DNA from: Alphaproteobacteria bacterium
Lineage (GTDB): Bacteria > Pseudomonadota > Alphaproteobacteria > Rhodobacterales > Rhodobacteraceae
Assembly (NCBI GenBank): GCA_024279075.1
Contig: JAJRRX010000359.1
Span: forward strand, 1 to 15,087
DNA: 15,087 nt
Direction of reading: 5' to 3'
Under the pieces are notes generated by a model, which saw only the letters and a list, made by a program, of their open reading frames with translations, ran no database searches and was not told where the DNA came from. This document shows, one piece after another, positions 7,336 to 13,249 of this stretch. Positions within the stretch are counted from its first letter, which is position 1. Each line of letters starts with the position of its first letter. Position numbers and translations under genes: made by a program.

Positions 7336-7364
7336 TTGACGCTTGGCAACGCGCCCCGTTACGC
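7336..7364 (+). promoter_or_regulatory. weak candidate promoter of the MATE gene
   Basis: A good -35 (TTGACG, 7336-7341) stands right after the pseudogene stop, followed 17 bp later by a poor -10 (TTACGC). Alphaproteobacterial -10 elements are often weak, but the support is limited. Confidence 0.22.
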
Positions 7365-7404
7365 CTAGCCTCCCCCCTTCGTTCACCCCTTTCAAGGAGC
7401 CAAT

Positions 7405-8715
7405 GTGGCCAGTGTTGAAGTAACCCATAAGCGCGTGCTGACGATTGCGCTGCCGATTGTGCTTTCCAATGCTACGGTGCCTATATTGGGCGCGGTGGAT
7501 ACGGGCGTAATCGGCCAGCTTGGGCTGGCGGCACCGATTGGGGCGGTGGGCATTGGGGCGGTGATACTCTCGGCGCTTTACTGGCTGTTTGGCTTTTTGC
7601 GCATGGGGACCTCGGGGCTGGTGGCGCAGGCGCGCGGGGCAGGGAAGCCCGGCGAAGTGAGTGCGCTGCTTATGCGCGGGCTGATGATTGGCGGCGTGGC
7701 GGGGCTGGGGGTGTTGGCGCTGCAAATACCGCTGTTTTGGGCGGGGTTTTGGCTGTCTCCGGCGTCGGCAGAGGTTGAGGGGTTGGCGCGGACTTATATG
7801 AGCATTCGCGTGTGGGGCGCGCCGGCGGCGATCTCGATTTATGCGCTTACCGGTTGGCTGATCGGTATGGAGAAAACCAAGGCGGTTTTTATGCTGCAAA
7901 TATGGATGAACGGGGTGAATATTGCGCTCGACCTGTGGTTTGTGCTCGGGCTTGGCTATGGCGTGGAGGGCGTAGCTGTGGCGACGCTGATTGCTGAATG
8001 GAGCGGGGTGGCGCTGGGGCTTTACCTGTGCCGCGCGGCGTTTCAGGGCGATAAATGGCGGCAATGGGCGCGGATATTTGATGTGGTTAAGCTCAAGCGC
8101 ATGGCCGTGGTGAATAGCGATATCATGATCCGGTCTATCCTGCTGATGGGCAGCTTTATGACGTTCCTGTTTCTGGGGGCTGGGCTGGGGGATATCACCC
8201 TCGCGGCCAATCAGATTATGCTGCAATTCGTGGAAATCACCGCCTATGCGCTGGACGGGTTTGCCATTTCGGCAGAGACCTTGGTTGGGGGCGCGCTTGG
8301 GGCGCGCAATCGGCCCGCGTTGCGCCGTGCAGTGCTCTATGCCAGCTTTTGGGCCCTCATAGGGGCCGTGCTGATGACTCTGTTTTTTGCCCTTTTTGGC
8401 CCATGGTTAATTGCAGTAATGACCACAGCCGAGCCAGTGCGCACAGAATCACTGCGTTACCTCTGGTGGATGGTTGCCTTCCCGCTTATTGGCCTACCAA
8501 GCTGGATGTTTGACGGGATTTTCATCGGGGCCACCCGCACACGAGAAATGCGGCTGGCGATGCTGCAATCTACCATTGCCTACGCCCTGTTTTTGGCCGT
8601 CCTGCTGCCGCTGATGGGCAACCACGGGCTGTGGCTGGCCTTGATGCTGTTTGACATTGTGCGCGCGCTTACTTTGTGGCGCTATTATCCGGCGCTGGAG
8701 GCAAGCGCGGATTAA
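7405..8715 (+). CDS. dinF: MATE-family efflux transporter, DinF branch
   Basis: Inner-membrane multidrug or toxic-compound exporter driven by Na+ or H+. It has 436 residues, the usual MATE length, with about 12 hydrophobic segments in two homologous halves (about 1-210 and 235-430) joined by a charged loop near 212-235. Landmarks are VDTGVIGQLG (31-40) in the first helix pair, with D32 at the conserved acidic position, ALDGFAISAETLVGGALGAR (282-301) and PSWMFDGIFIGATRTREMR (365-383), typical of the DinF branch. The start is a GTG at 7405 with AAGGAG 5 nt upstream; an ATG two bases earlier is out of frame and closes after six codons. No partner membrane-fusion gene is nearby, as expected for MATE proteins. 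Substrate unknown. Confidence 0.93.
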   Translation: MASVEVTHKRVLTIALPIVLSNATVPILGAVDTGVIGQLGLAAPIGAVGIGAVILSALYWLFGFLRMGTSGLVAQARGAGKPGEVSALLMRGLMIGGVAGLGVLALQIPLFWAGFWLSPASAEVEGLARTYMSIRVWGAPAAISIYALTGWLIGMEKTKAVFMLQIWMNGVNIALDLWFVLGLGYGVEGVAVATLIAEWSGVALGLYLCRAAFQGDKWRQWARIFDVVKLKRMAVVNSDIMIRSILLMGSFMTFLFLGAGLGDITLAANQIMLQFVEITAYALDGFAISAETLVGGALGARNRPALRRAVLYASFWALIGAVLMTLFFALFGPWLIAVMTTAEPVRTESLRYLWWMVAFPLIGLPSWMFDGIFIGATRTREMRLAMLQSTIAYALFLAVLLPLMGNHGLWLALMLFDIVRALTLWRYYPALEASAD

Positions 8716-8763
8716 GGGGGCTGAACTCGCGGGGCGGGAACATACTCAGATCGCTTGCGTTTC

Positions 8764-9231
8764 CTAAGACCCGTCGGGTTCAGGCGGGTGTGCTGCCGCC
8801 CGAATGGTGAGTTCGCCAAAACTGTATTTTGATAATATCGTGATGGTCGTGCTGGCATCGCTTGGCTCGGCAAACGAAATATAAGGCCTGCCGCCAATAT
8901 CGAGCCTGATATTGCTGCGGGGCGCGTAGAGTTGAAATTCCACCCTGCCGGCATAGCCTGGGCCAAAATCGACGGTACAACTCCCCACAGACCAGTTTTC
9001 GTCAACTGTGCTAGTTTCTGGCAGGGTAGGGGGCGGTATCGGGCAGCCAAAGGTTTGCCCGTGGGTCCCCTCCGCCGAAATGCGGACAAAGCGCCAGTAG
9101 CCCTCAAAAACATGGCCGTCAGCCTCGGCGTTAACCTTGATGAGGGTTTCAGACAGATTGGCTTGCGCGTGCAGTGGTGGCGCGGCCACCAAAAGCAGAA
9201 GCGACAGAAAAGACCGTGCATGCTTGAACAT
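8764..9231 (-). CDS. small secreted protein of unknown function
   Basis: 155 residues with a clear signal peptide (MFKHARSFLSLLLLVAAPPLHA, cleavage likely before QA at 23), so periplasmic or exported. The mature part is beta-rich, with two cysteines (C63 and C85) that could form a disulfide, and a proline-rich loop (IPPPTLPE). I do not recognise a family. The ATG at 9231 is preferred because GGAGG lies 8 nt upstream; a GTG at 9240 in the same frame overlaps that ribosome site and is unlikely. It starts 41 bp after the ArsC-like gene and probably belongs to the same transcript, and it converges with the MATE gene 48 bp away. No strong terminator is visible between them. Confidence 0.78.
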   Translation of the reverse strand: MFKHARSFLSLLLLVAAPPLHAQANLSETLIKVNAEADGHVFEGYWRFVRISAEGTHGQTFGCPIPPPTLPETSTVDENWSVGSCTVDFGPGYAGRVEFQLYAPRSNIRLDIGGRPYISFAEPSDASTTITILSKYSFGELTIRAAAHPPEPDGS

Positions 9232-9272
9232 TGTGAACACCTCCTTCGGCAGAGGATAACATGCGCGGGCTG

Positions 9273-9620
9273 TTATCCCAAAACTATTTTCAGCACGGAT
9301 TCTGGTGGGCGCCCGATTGCCGCTTTGCCCGCGTGGCGCACCACGGGGCGTTCGATAATGGCAGGATGCTCGGCCATGGCTTTGATCAGGGTATCATCAT
9401 CGGCAGCCTCTAGGCTAAGCGCTTTGAAGGCGTCATCGTTTTGCCGGATCAGCTCGATAGGGGCTTTGCCGAGGGCTTCTAGCACGGCGCGAATATCGGC
9501 CTCGGAGGGGGCGTTGTCCTTATAAAGAACAATCTCCGGCTCTACCCCGCTTTCCTTGAGCAGCTCAAGGGTTTGGCGGGATTTGGAGCAGCGTGGGTTG
9601 TGCCAGATTTGCGTGGTCAT
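9273..9620 (-). CDS. arsC: ArsC/Spx-family reductase (glutaredoxin-dependent arsenate reductase type)
   Basis: Thioredoxin-fold protein of 115 residues. Arsenate reductases of the glutaredoxin-linked (R773) type use one Cys and three Arg residues; here the equivalents are C11 in HNPRCSKSR, R59 in LIRQND, R91 in ERPVV and R104 in IGRPPE, so all key residues are kept. Predicted reaction: reduction of arsenate to arsenite with glutathione and glutaredoxin. No arsenite efflux pump or ArsR regulator is adjacent, so a housekeeping role is possible. The ATG at 9620 overlaps the pyrD stop by 4 bp (ATGA), so expression follows pyrD. Confidence 0.93.
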   Translation of the reverse strand: MTTQIWHNPRCSKSRQTLELLKESGVEPEIVLYKDNAPSEADIRAVLEALGKAPIELIRQNDDAFKALSLEAADDDTLIKAMAEHPAIIERPVVRHAGKAAIGRPPESVLKIVLG

Positions 9621-10675
9621 AGGTAGGTTTCCTTATCAGTGCCAACAGCGTCCACGATATTGGTGATGCCGTTTTTGGCCAAGAGGGCGTCTAGCCCGTG
9701 GGCAATATCAGCCGCGAGGCCTATGCCTTTATAGGCCAGTGCAGTGTAGAGTTGAAGCGCGCTTGCCCCTGCCAGAATTTTTGCAAGAGCTTGCTCGGGG
9801 GTGCCGATGCCGCCCACCCCGATCAGCGGTAGCGCGCCCTCGGTAAGCTGGGAAAGCCGCGCGAGAATGCGGGTGGAGTGCTCAAACAGTGGCTGGCCAG
9901 AAAGCCCACCAGCTTGGGCCGCATGGGCGCTTTGCAGGCCTTCACGATTAAGGGTGGTATTGGTGGCGATAATGCCAGAAATACCGGTTTCAAAAGCCAC
10001 GTCTACAATTTCCCCAAGGGCGATATCATCCAGATCAGGTGCTATTTTCAGGAAAATCGGTAGGGCGGTTGGCAGGGTGGCGCGGGCGTCCATCACGCCC
10101 ATGAGCAGGGCTTTTAGCGCGGCTTTTCCCTGCAAATCTCGTAAGCGTTCTGTGTTGGGAGACGAGACATTAACGGTGGCAAAATCGACATGGGAGCCGA
10201 TAGCCAAGAGCACCTGCGCAAAATCTTCCGCGCGGTTTTTTCTGTCTTTATTGGCGCCAAGATTAATGCCGACAATACCACTGCGCGGGCGGCTCAGGCG
10301 CGCGGCGATGGCCTCCATCCCTTGGTTGTTAAAGCCAAAACGGTTAATGGCGGCGGCATCCGGCGTCAGTCGAAAAAGCCGCGGTTTTGGGTTGCCGGGC
10401 TGCGGGCGCGGGGTGGCGGCACCAACCTCGATAAAGCCAAAGCCAGCTTGCAGCAACGGCGCAATGGCAACCGCGTTTTTATCAAACCCCGCAGCAAGAC
10501 CAACCGGATTGGGTAAGGTGAGGCCTGCGACAGAGGAGGCGAGCCGTGGAGATGTAATGGGGCCAATCGATGGGCCAAGGCCAAGGCGCAATGCCTTTAG
10601 CGCAACACTATGAGCGGCCTCGGGGGGCAGGAGGTGCAGGGCGGGTAGGGCCAGTCTGCTCAGCGCGGACTTCAT
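9617..10675 (-). CDS. pyrD: dihydroorotate dehydrogenase (quinone), class 2
   Basis: Fourth step of de novo pyrimidine synthesis: FMN-dependent oxidation of dihydroorotate to orotate, electrons going to membrane quinone. The 352 residues match the class 2 length. The N-terminal amphipathic helices (LSRLALPALHLLPPEAAHS) form the membrane-association domain of class 2 enzymes. Seen motifs are AAGFDKNA (61-68), NRFGFNNQG (111-119), INLGANK (137-143), the active-site NVSSPNTERLR (169-179) with the serine base (S172, equivalent to E. coli Ser175), GGLSGQPL (256-263) and GVGGIGTPEQAL (286-297). It overlaps both neighbours by 4 bp, so DUF952, pyrD and arsC form one coupled unit. Confidence 0.97.
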   Translation of the reverse strand: MKSALSRLALPALHLLPPEAAHSVALKALRLGLGPSIGPITSPRLASSVAGLTLPNPVGLAAGFDKNAVAIAPLLQAGFGFIEVGAATPRPQPGNPKPRLFRLTPDAAAINRFGFNNQGMEAIAARLSRPRSGIVGINLGANKDRKNRAEDFAQVLLAIGSHVDFATVNVSSPNTERLRDLQGKAALKALLMGVMDARATLPTALPIFLKIAPDLDDIALGEIVDVAFETGISGIIATNTTLNREGLQSAHAAQAGGLSGQPLFEHSTRILARLSQLTEGALPLIGVGGIGTPEQALAKILAGASALQLYTALAYKGIGLAADIAHGLDALLAKNGITNIVDAVGTDKETYL

Positions 10676-11016
10676 TGCATCTCAGGCGGGAAGCTGTGGC
10701 CCGCGCCTTCAACAGGCAAAGGCTTGGCCCAGATCACATCGCTGAGCCGGAGAGGGCGATAGAGATGCGGAAAAAGGGCACCGCCGCGTGAGGGCTCCCA
10801 TTTGATCTCGTCACAACCCTTGGCTTCAACTGCGAGCAGCATGAGCCCCTCAACCCCGGCAAAATACTTGGCAGCCGTTTCAGCAGCTTGCGCGGCGGTG
10901 GAGAAATGGATGTATCCATCGGCAAGATCAATCGGCGCCCCTTGGGTTTTGCCCTCGGCTTCTAGTGTGCGCCATTCATCGGCGCGAAATATTTTGTAAA
11001 TCAGCATGGGTTTCAT
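10672..11016 (-). CDS. DUF952 family protein
   Basis: 114 residues, about the full size of the DUF952 family. Characteristic stretches are LIYKIFRADEWRTLEAEG near the N-terminus, DGYIHFSTAAQA (about 33-44) and LFPHLYRPLRLSDV in the second half. From memory the family has been grouped with ADP-ribosyltransferase-like folds, but no activity is established. The start is uncertain: ATG at 11016 (MKPMLIYKIF) fits the family's usual N-terminus, 11007 and 11046 are alternatives, and none has a strong ribosome site. It overlaps pyrD by 4 bp and is the first gene of that unit. The upstream gene is divergent, 172 bp away. Confidence 0.88.
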   Translation of the reverse strand: MKPMLIYKIFRADEWRTLEAEGKTQGAPIDLADGYIHFSTAAQAAETAAKYFAGVEGLMLLAVEAKGCDEIKWEPSRGGALFPHLYRPLRLSDVIWAKPLPVEGAGHSFPPEMQ

Positions 11017-11188
11017 GTGCCGCGCATTGCAGGCTTCGTCAAGCATTAGCGACGGATTGGCTAAATTTTGTGGCAGTTTTGACCAAAAACTTAAGCTTAA
11101 ATGGAGGCAGGCGCGGGCAAATATTAACGAAGTGCTTACGATTATAGCTGATCTTTACGGCGTAATGGCGGTAACCAAAGGGGCGCGA

Positions 11189-11605
11189 ATGTCACTTTTT
11201 ATGCAAAATATGCTGGATATTTCAACCGGGCACCTAACAGAAGAAACGCGTAAGCGCATGGGCGAGGATTCACGAAATTTTTTCGTTGGCAAGCCTTGCT
11301 CCCTGCCATTTGCGGTAAAAGGCAGCAGTTATGGCTGGTTTATTGATGTGCGCGATGCCGATGAGCGCGCAGTTTCGGGCGCGCCATACCCGTTTGACAT
11401 CATTGATTGCTATGAGCTGGCATTGCGCATGGGCTGCTCATACATCCTGTTTGATCGTGATGCCGAGCGCCATGCAGAGCTTAACTGGTATGGAGATCGA
11501 TCCCAAGCGGCATATGTGGATGAAGGCGAGGGCATTGTAGCGCCACCGAAGGATGAGCCCGCGCTGACCGTCAATCATTTTAAGGCAATGTTTAATCAGA
11601 CATAA
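11189..11605 (+). CDS. DUF5983-like protein of unknown function
   Basis: 138 residues. The start LDISTGHLTEET (9-20), the YGWFIDV strand (48-54) and MGCSYILFDRDAERHAELNWY (81-101) fit, from memory, the DUF5983 family found in bacterial accessory regions and near plasmid maintenance or antirestriction genes; this assignment is moderate. No signal peptide or membrane segment. The ATG at 11189 is chosen because AAAGGGG lies 5 nt upstream; an open frame back to 11006 runs into the divergent DUF952 gene and its first part does not look like protein. It is monocistronic and followed by a 455-bp AT-rich gap. Confidence 0.8.
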   Translation: MSLFMQNMLDISTGHLTEETRKRMGEDSRNFFVGKPCSLPFAVKGSSYGWFIDVRDADERAVSGAPYPFDIIDCYELALRMGCSYILFDRDAERHAELNWYGDRSQAAYVDEGEGIVAPPKDEPALTVNHFKAMFNQT

Positions 11606-11852
11606 GCTTGGTGATTCGGCAAATTTTGCCCAATACGTTAAATATTGCTTAATTTTCCTTAAAGCCGCCCGCCTCAGGCACCGAACTATCGCCATGGTTG
11701 GGCTGGGATTTTGCTTTTCGCGACATTTCTGCACTTGGGTTTTATACCATGTTTTCAACTTCTTGACCCATAAACTTAGCAAAAACGGGAGCCTATTAAA
11801 CATAAAACCACATTAAGGCGAAATTTTCCTCCTATTTAGGGCATGATGTTGT

Positions 11853-11927
11853 ATAAGTGTATCGTGCATGTAGAGTATTTTAGTCAGTGCCGCCGTGTTA
11901 TCAGTTTTACTTTACATGCACACTTAT
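11853..11927. repeat. long imperfect inverted repeat / stem-loop
   Basis: GTGCATGTAGAGTA (11864-11877) pairs with TACTTTACATGCAC (11908-11921), 14 pairs including one G-U, and the outer ATAAGT (11853-11858) pairs with ACTTAT (11922-11927) after a 5-nt bulge on the left arm. The loop is 30 nt. No run of T follows immediately, so it is not a standard terminator. It could be a folded RNA, a processing site, or the remnant of a small mobile repeat. Confidence 0.6.
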
Positions 11928-12030
11928 TGCTTGAGTAGTGCACAATATTACCGCAATTCTGGCATTTCACATAATTTCCATTATTCAACAAATTCTTACC
12001 CAAAACCTTCGGGAAAAGCAGGCTGTGCAT
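11884..12030 (-). CDS. candidate small cysteine-rich (zinc-ribbon-like) protein, 48 residues
   Basis: A short reading frame in the convergent gap, starting ATG at 12030, 30 nt past the stop of the zinc-ribbon membrane protein. Its second half carries VKCQNCGNIVHYSSNKCACK, so cysteines stand at 23, 26, 37 and 39: a CxxC knuckle, ten residues, then CxC, like a compact zinc-binding fold with a shortened second knuckle. The tail KVKLITRRH is basic. The 3' end overlaps the right arm of the long inverted repeat. I see no good ribosome binding site before the ATG, and the codon use is AT-rich unlike its neighbours, so it may be an acquired or decaying gene, or chance. Four Cys in 17 residues in this spacing is the main support. 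Function not assigned. Confidence 0.4.
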   Translation of the reverse strand: MHSLLFPKVLGKNLLNNGNYVKCQNCGNIVHYSSNKCACKVKLITRRH

Positions 12031-12060
12031 AAAGTATTTTAAGAGTTGGCTTTATGTGCC

Positions 12061-13182
12061 CTAATTCATGGCTTGCGCGATCAAGACGCCGCCAACAACC
12101 AGCACAATCCCCGCCAGCACCGCCATCGCGATTTTGGATTTTGACCAAGGGCGCTCGCCTTTAACCTTGCCGGTTTGCCCATTAACCACAAAGCGGTAGG
12201 TTTTGCCTTGGTATTTGTAGGCCGCCAGCCAGACAGGCAGCAAAACATGCTTAAAAGTAAGCGCGCTCAAGGTGGTGTTGAGTGCGTTTATACGTTGCTC
12301 GTCTCCGCCGATATCCCGGCGCACCAGCGCACGAATTTCGCGCTCCATAAGGGCCTCTGCCTCGGTAAAACCTTCACTAAGTTCAACGCTATAAGCCTCG
12401 GCGCTGTAGCCAGCGATGTAATTCGGGCTAAAGTCCTTCAGGGCTGAAAGATCCCACGGGGCGAGTTTATCGGTAAAGCGCTTGGGCAAGGCCTTAGAGG
12501 CGAGCACAAGGATATCATCAAACCACTTGGAAACATGGCCAGAAACCCGATGCCAACGGACCTTGCGGACTTGCCGCGTTTTGGTGACCGATTTGCCGTT
12601 TTCCGTGGCCGTATAGGTTTGGGTTACATAGTAATAAGTGCCGCGCTGGCCAGCGTAATCGGATTCAGACTGCGCGTCATACGTCCAGTATGGCACATAC
12701 ATGCCTTGCATTTTCCGGCCTTTTCGGGCGTATTCTTGTAAGTTGTTTGGTGCAAACCAAAGCTTGCCGAGCCATTTGCCCATCTCGTCGCGCGCTTTAT
12801 CTTCTGACAGCACAAAAGGCATCACGCCTTTGGGTTTTATCTGCTTGGTCGTGCGTGGCTCCAGCACAATCGGGCTGGCGCAAAACGGGCACTCGAGGGA
12901 ATAGGAATCGCCCTCAAATTCCACCTGTGCGCCACAGTTGGAGCAATCGGTGACGCGGGCTTCTTCCATGTCCTCCTCGGGGAGGTCATTATTGAGCGCA
13001 GCTTTAAAGTCGAGCTCGGTATTGGCAAGGCCGGTTTCGCCTTCACCGTCAAAATCCTGTTCATGGCCGCAATAGGGGCATTTTAATTTGTTGGCTTCGG
13101 GGTCAAAGCGCATTTCGGAGCCGCATTCCGCGCAGGGAAAGCGAAATTCTTCGGAATCGTCGGTTGTGGGTTGGTCAGACAT
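12061..13182 (-). CDS. double zinc-ribbon protein with C-terminal membrane anchor (TFIIB-type zinc finger)
   Basis: 373 residues. Two zinc ribbons stand at the N-terminus: C17, C20, C35 and C38 (CAEC...CPYC) and C80, C83, C98 and C101 (CSNC...CPFC), separated by an acidic linker. A central domain (about 110-345) contains GMYVPYWTYDAQSESDY (160-176) and a conserved HVLLPVWLAAYKYQGKTY (312-329), then one transmembrane segment at about 350-370, so the protein is tail-anchored with its bulk in the cytoplasm. Databases sometimes mislabel this family as primosomal protein N'; no helicase motifs are present. It follows the SPFH gene by 65 bp and is the likely partner of that protein. A strong hairpin lies directly before its ATG (13187-13216) and covers the only G-rich ribosome site. 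Confidence 0.88.
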   Translation of the reverse strand: MSDQPTTDDSEEFRFPCAECGSEMRFDPEANKLKCPYCGHEQDFDGEGETGLANTELDFKAALNNDLPEEDMEEARVTDCSNCGAQVEFEGDSYSLECPFCASPIVLEPRTTKQIKPKGVMPFVLSEDKARDEMGKWLGKLWFAPNNLQEYARKGRKMQGMYVPYWTYDAQSESDYAGQRGTYYYVTQTYTATENGKSVTKTRQVRKVRWHRVSGHVSKWFDDILVLASKALPKRFTDKLAPWDLSALKDFSPNYIAGYSAEAYSVELSEGFTEAEALMEREIRALVRRDIGGDEQRINALNTTLSALTFKHVLLPVWLAAYKYQGKTYRFVVNGQTGKVKGERPWSKSKIAMAVLAGIVLVVGGVLIAQAMN

Positions 13183-13186
13183 ATTT

Positions 13187-13216
13187 TGGCCCCGAAAGGG
13201 TTAGGTTTCGGGGCCA
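13187..13216 (-). promoter_or_regulatory. strong hairpin masking the ribosome site of the zinc-ribbon gene
   Basis: In the minus-strand transcript TGGCCCCGAAA pairs perfectly with TTTCGGGGCCA (11 bp, seven G-C pairs, 8-nt loop). The 3' arm ends four nucleotides before the ATG at 13182, and the only Shine-Dalgarno-like bases (GGGG) lie inside that arm. There is no following T run on either strand, so termination is unlikely; a translation-control or RNA-stability role fits better. Confidence 0.55.
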
Positions 13217-13232
13217 GTATGCGGATTTAAGC

Positions 13233-13249
13233 AAAGGCTGCAAGCCTTT
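13233..13249 (-). promoter_or_regulatory. small hairpin at the stop codon of the SPFH gene
   Basis: AAAGGCT and AGCCTTT (7 bp, 3-nt loop) overlap the TAA of the SPFH gene (13248-13250). With the 11-bp hairpin 17 bp further on, the 65-bp spacer is almost entirely structured. No T run makes it a classical terminator; it may stabilise the 3' end of the SPFH message. Confidence 0.4.

Larger units (their letters stand above)
11606..12060. other. AT-rich convergent intergenic region
   Basis: 455 bp between two convergent genes, clearly lower in GC than its surroundings. It contains a 13-bp inverted repeat near the start (11618-11630), a long imperfect inverted repeat (11853-11927), and a 48-codon minus-strand reading frame with four cysteines. 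Nothing else in 11631-11852 is convincing on either strand: no tRNA, no clear terminator with a T run. Confidence 0.6.

Noticed and set aside
7309..8226. Minus-strand open frame of 305 codons opposite the MATE gene
   Set aside because: Translation is very rich in His, Arg, Pro and Gln, the usual mirror of a membrane protein gene.
11091..11100. Perfect 10-bp palindrome TTAAGCTTAA upstream of the DUF5983-like gene
   Set aside because: Short AT-rich palindromes are expected by chance and there is no second copy at a meaningful spacing.
11438..11803. Minus-strand 121-codon frame across the end of the DUF5983-like gene and the AT-rich gap
   Set aside because: Half of it is antisense to the DUF5983-like gene; the rest shows no motif, and no ribosome site precedes it.
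13187..13216. Intrinsic terminator between the SPFH and zinc-ribbon genes
   Set aside because: The stem is strong, but no T run follows it on either strand, and the start codon is only four bases away.
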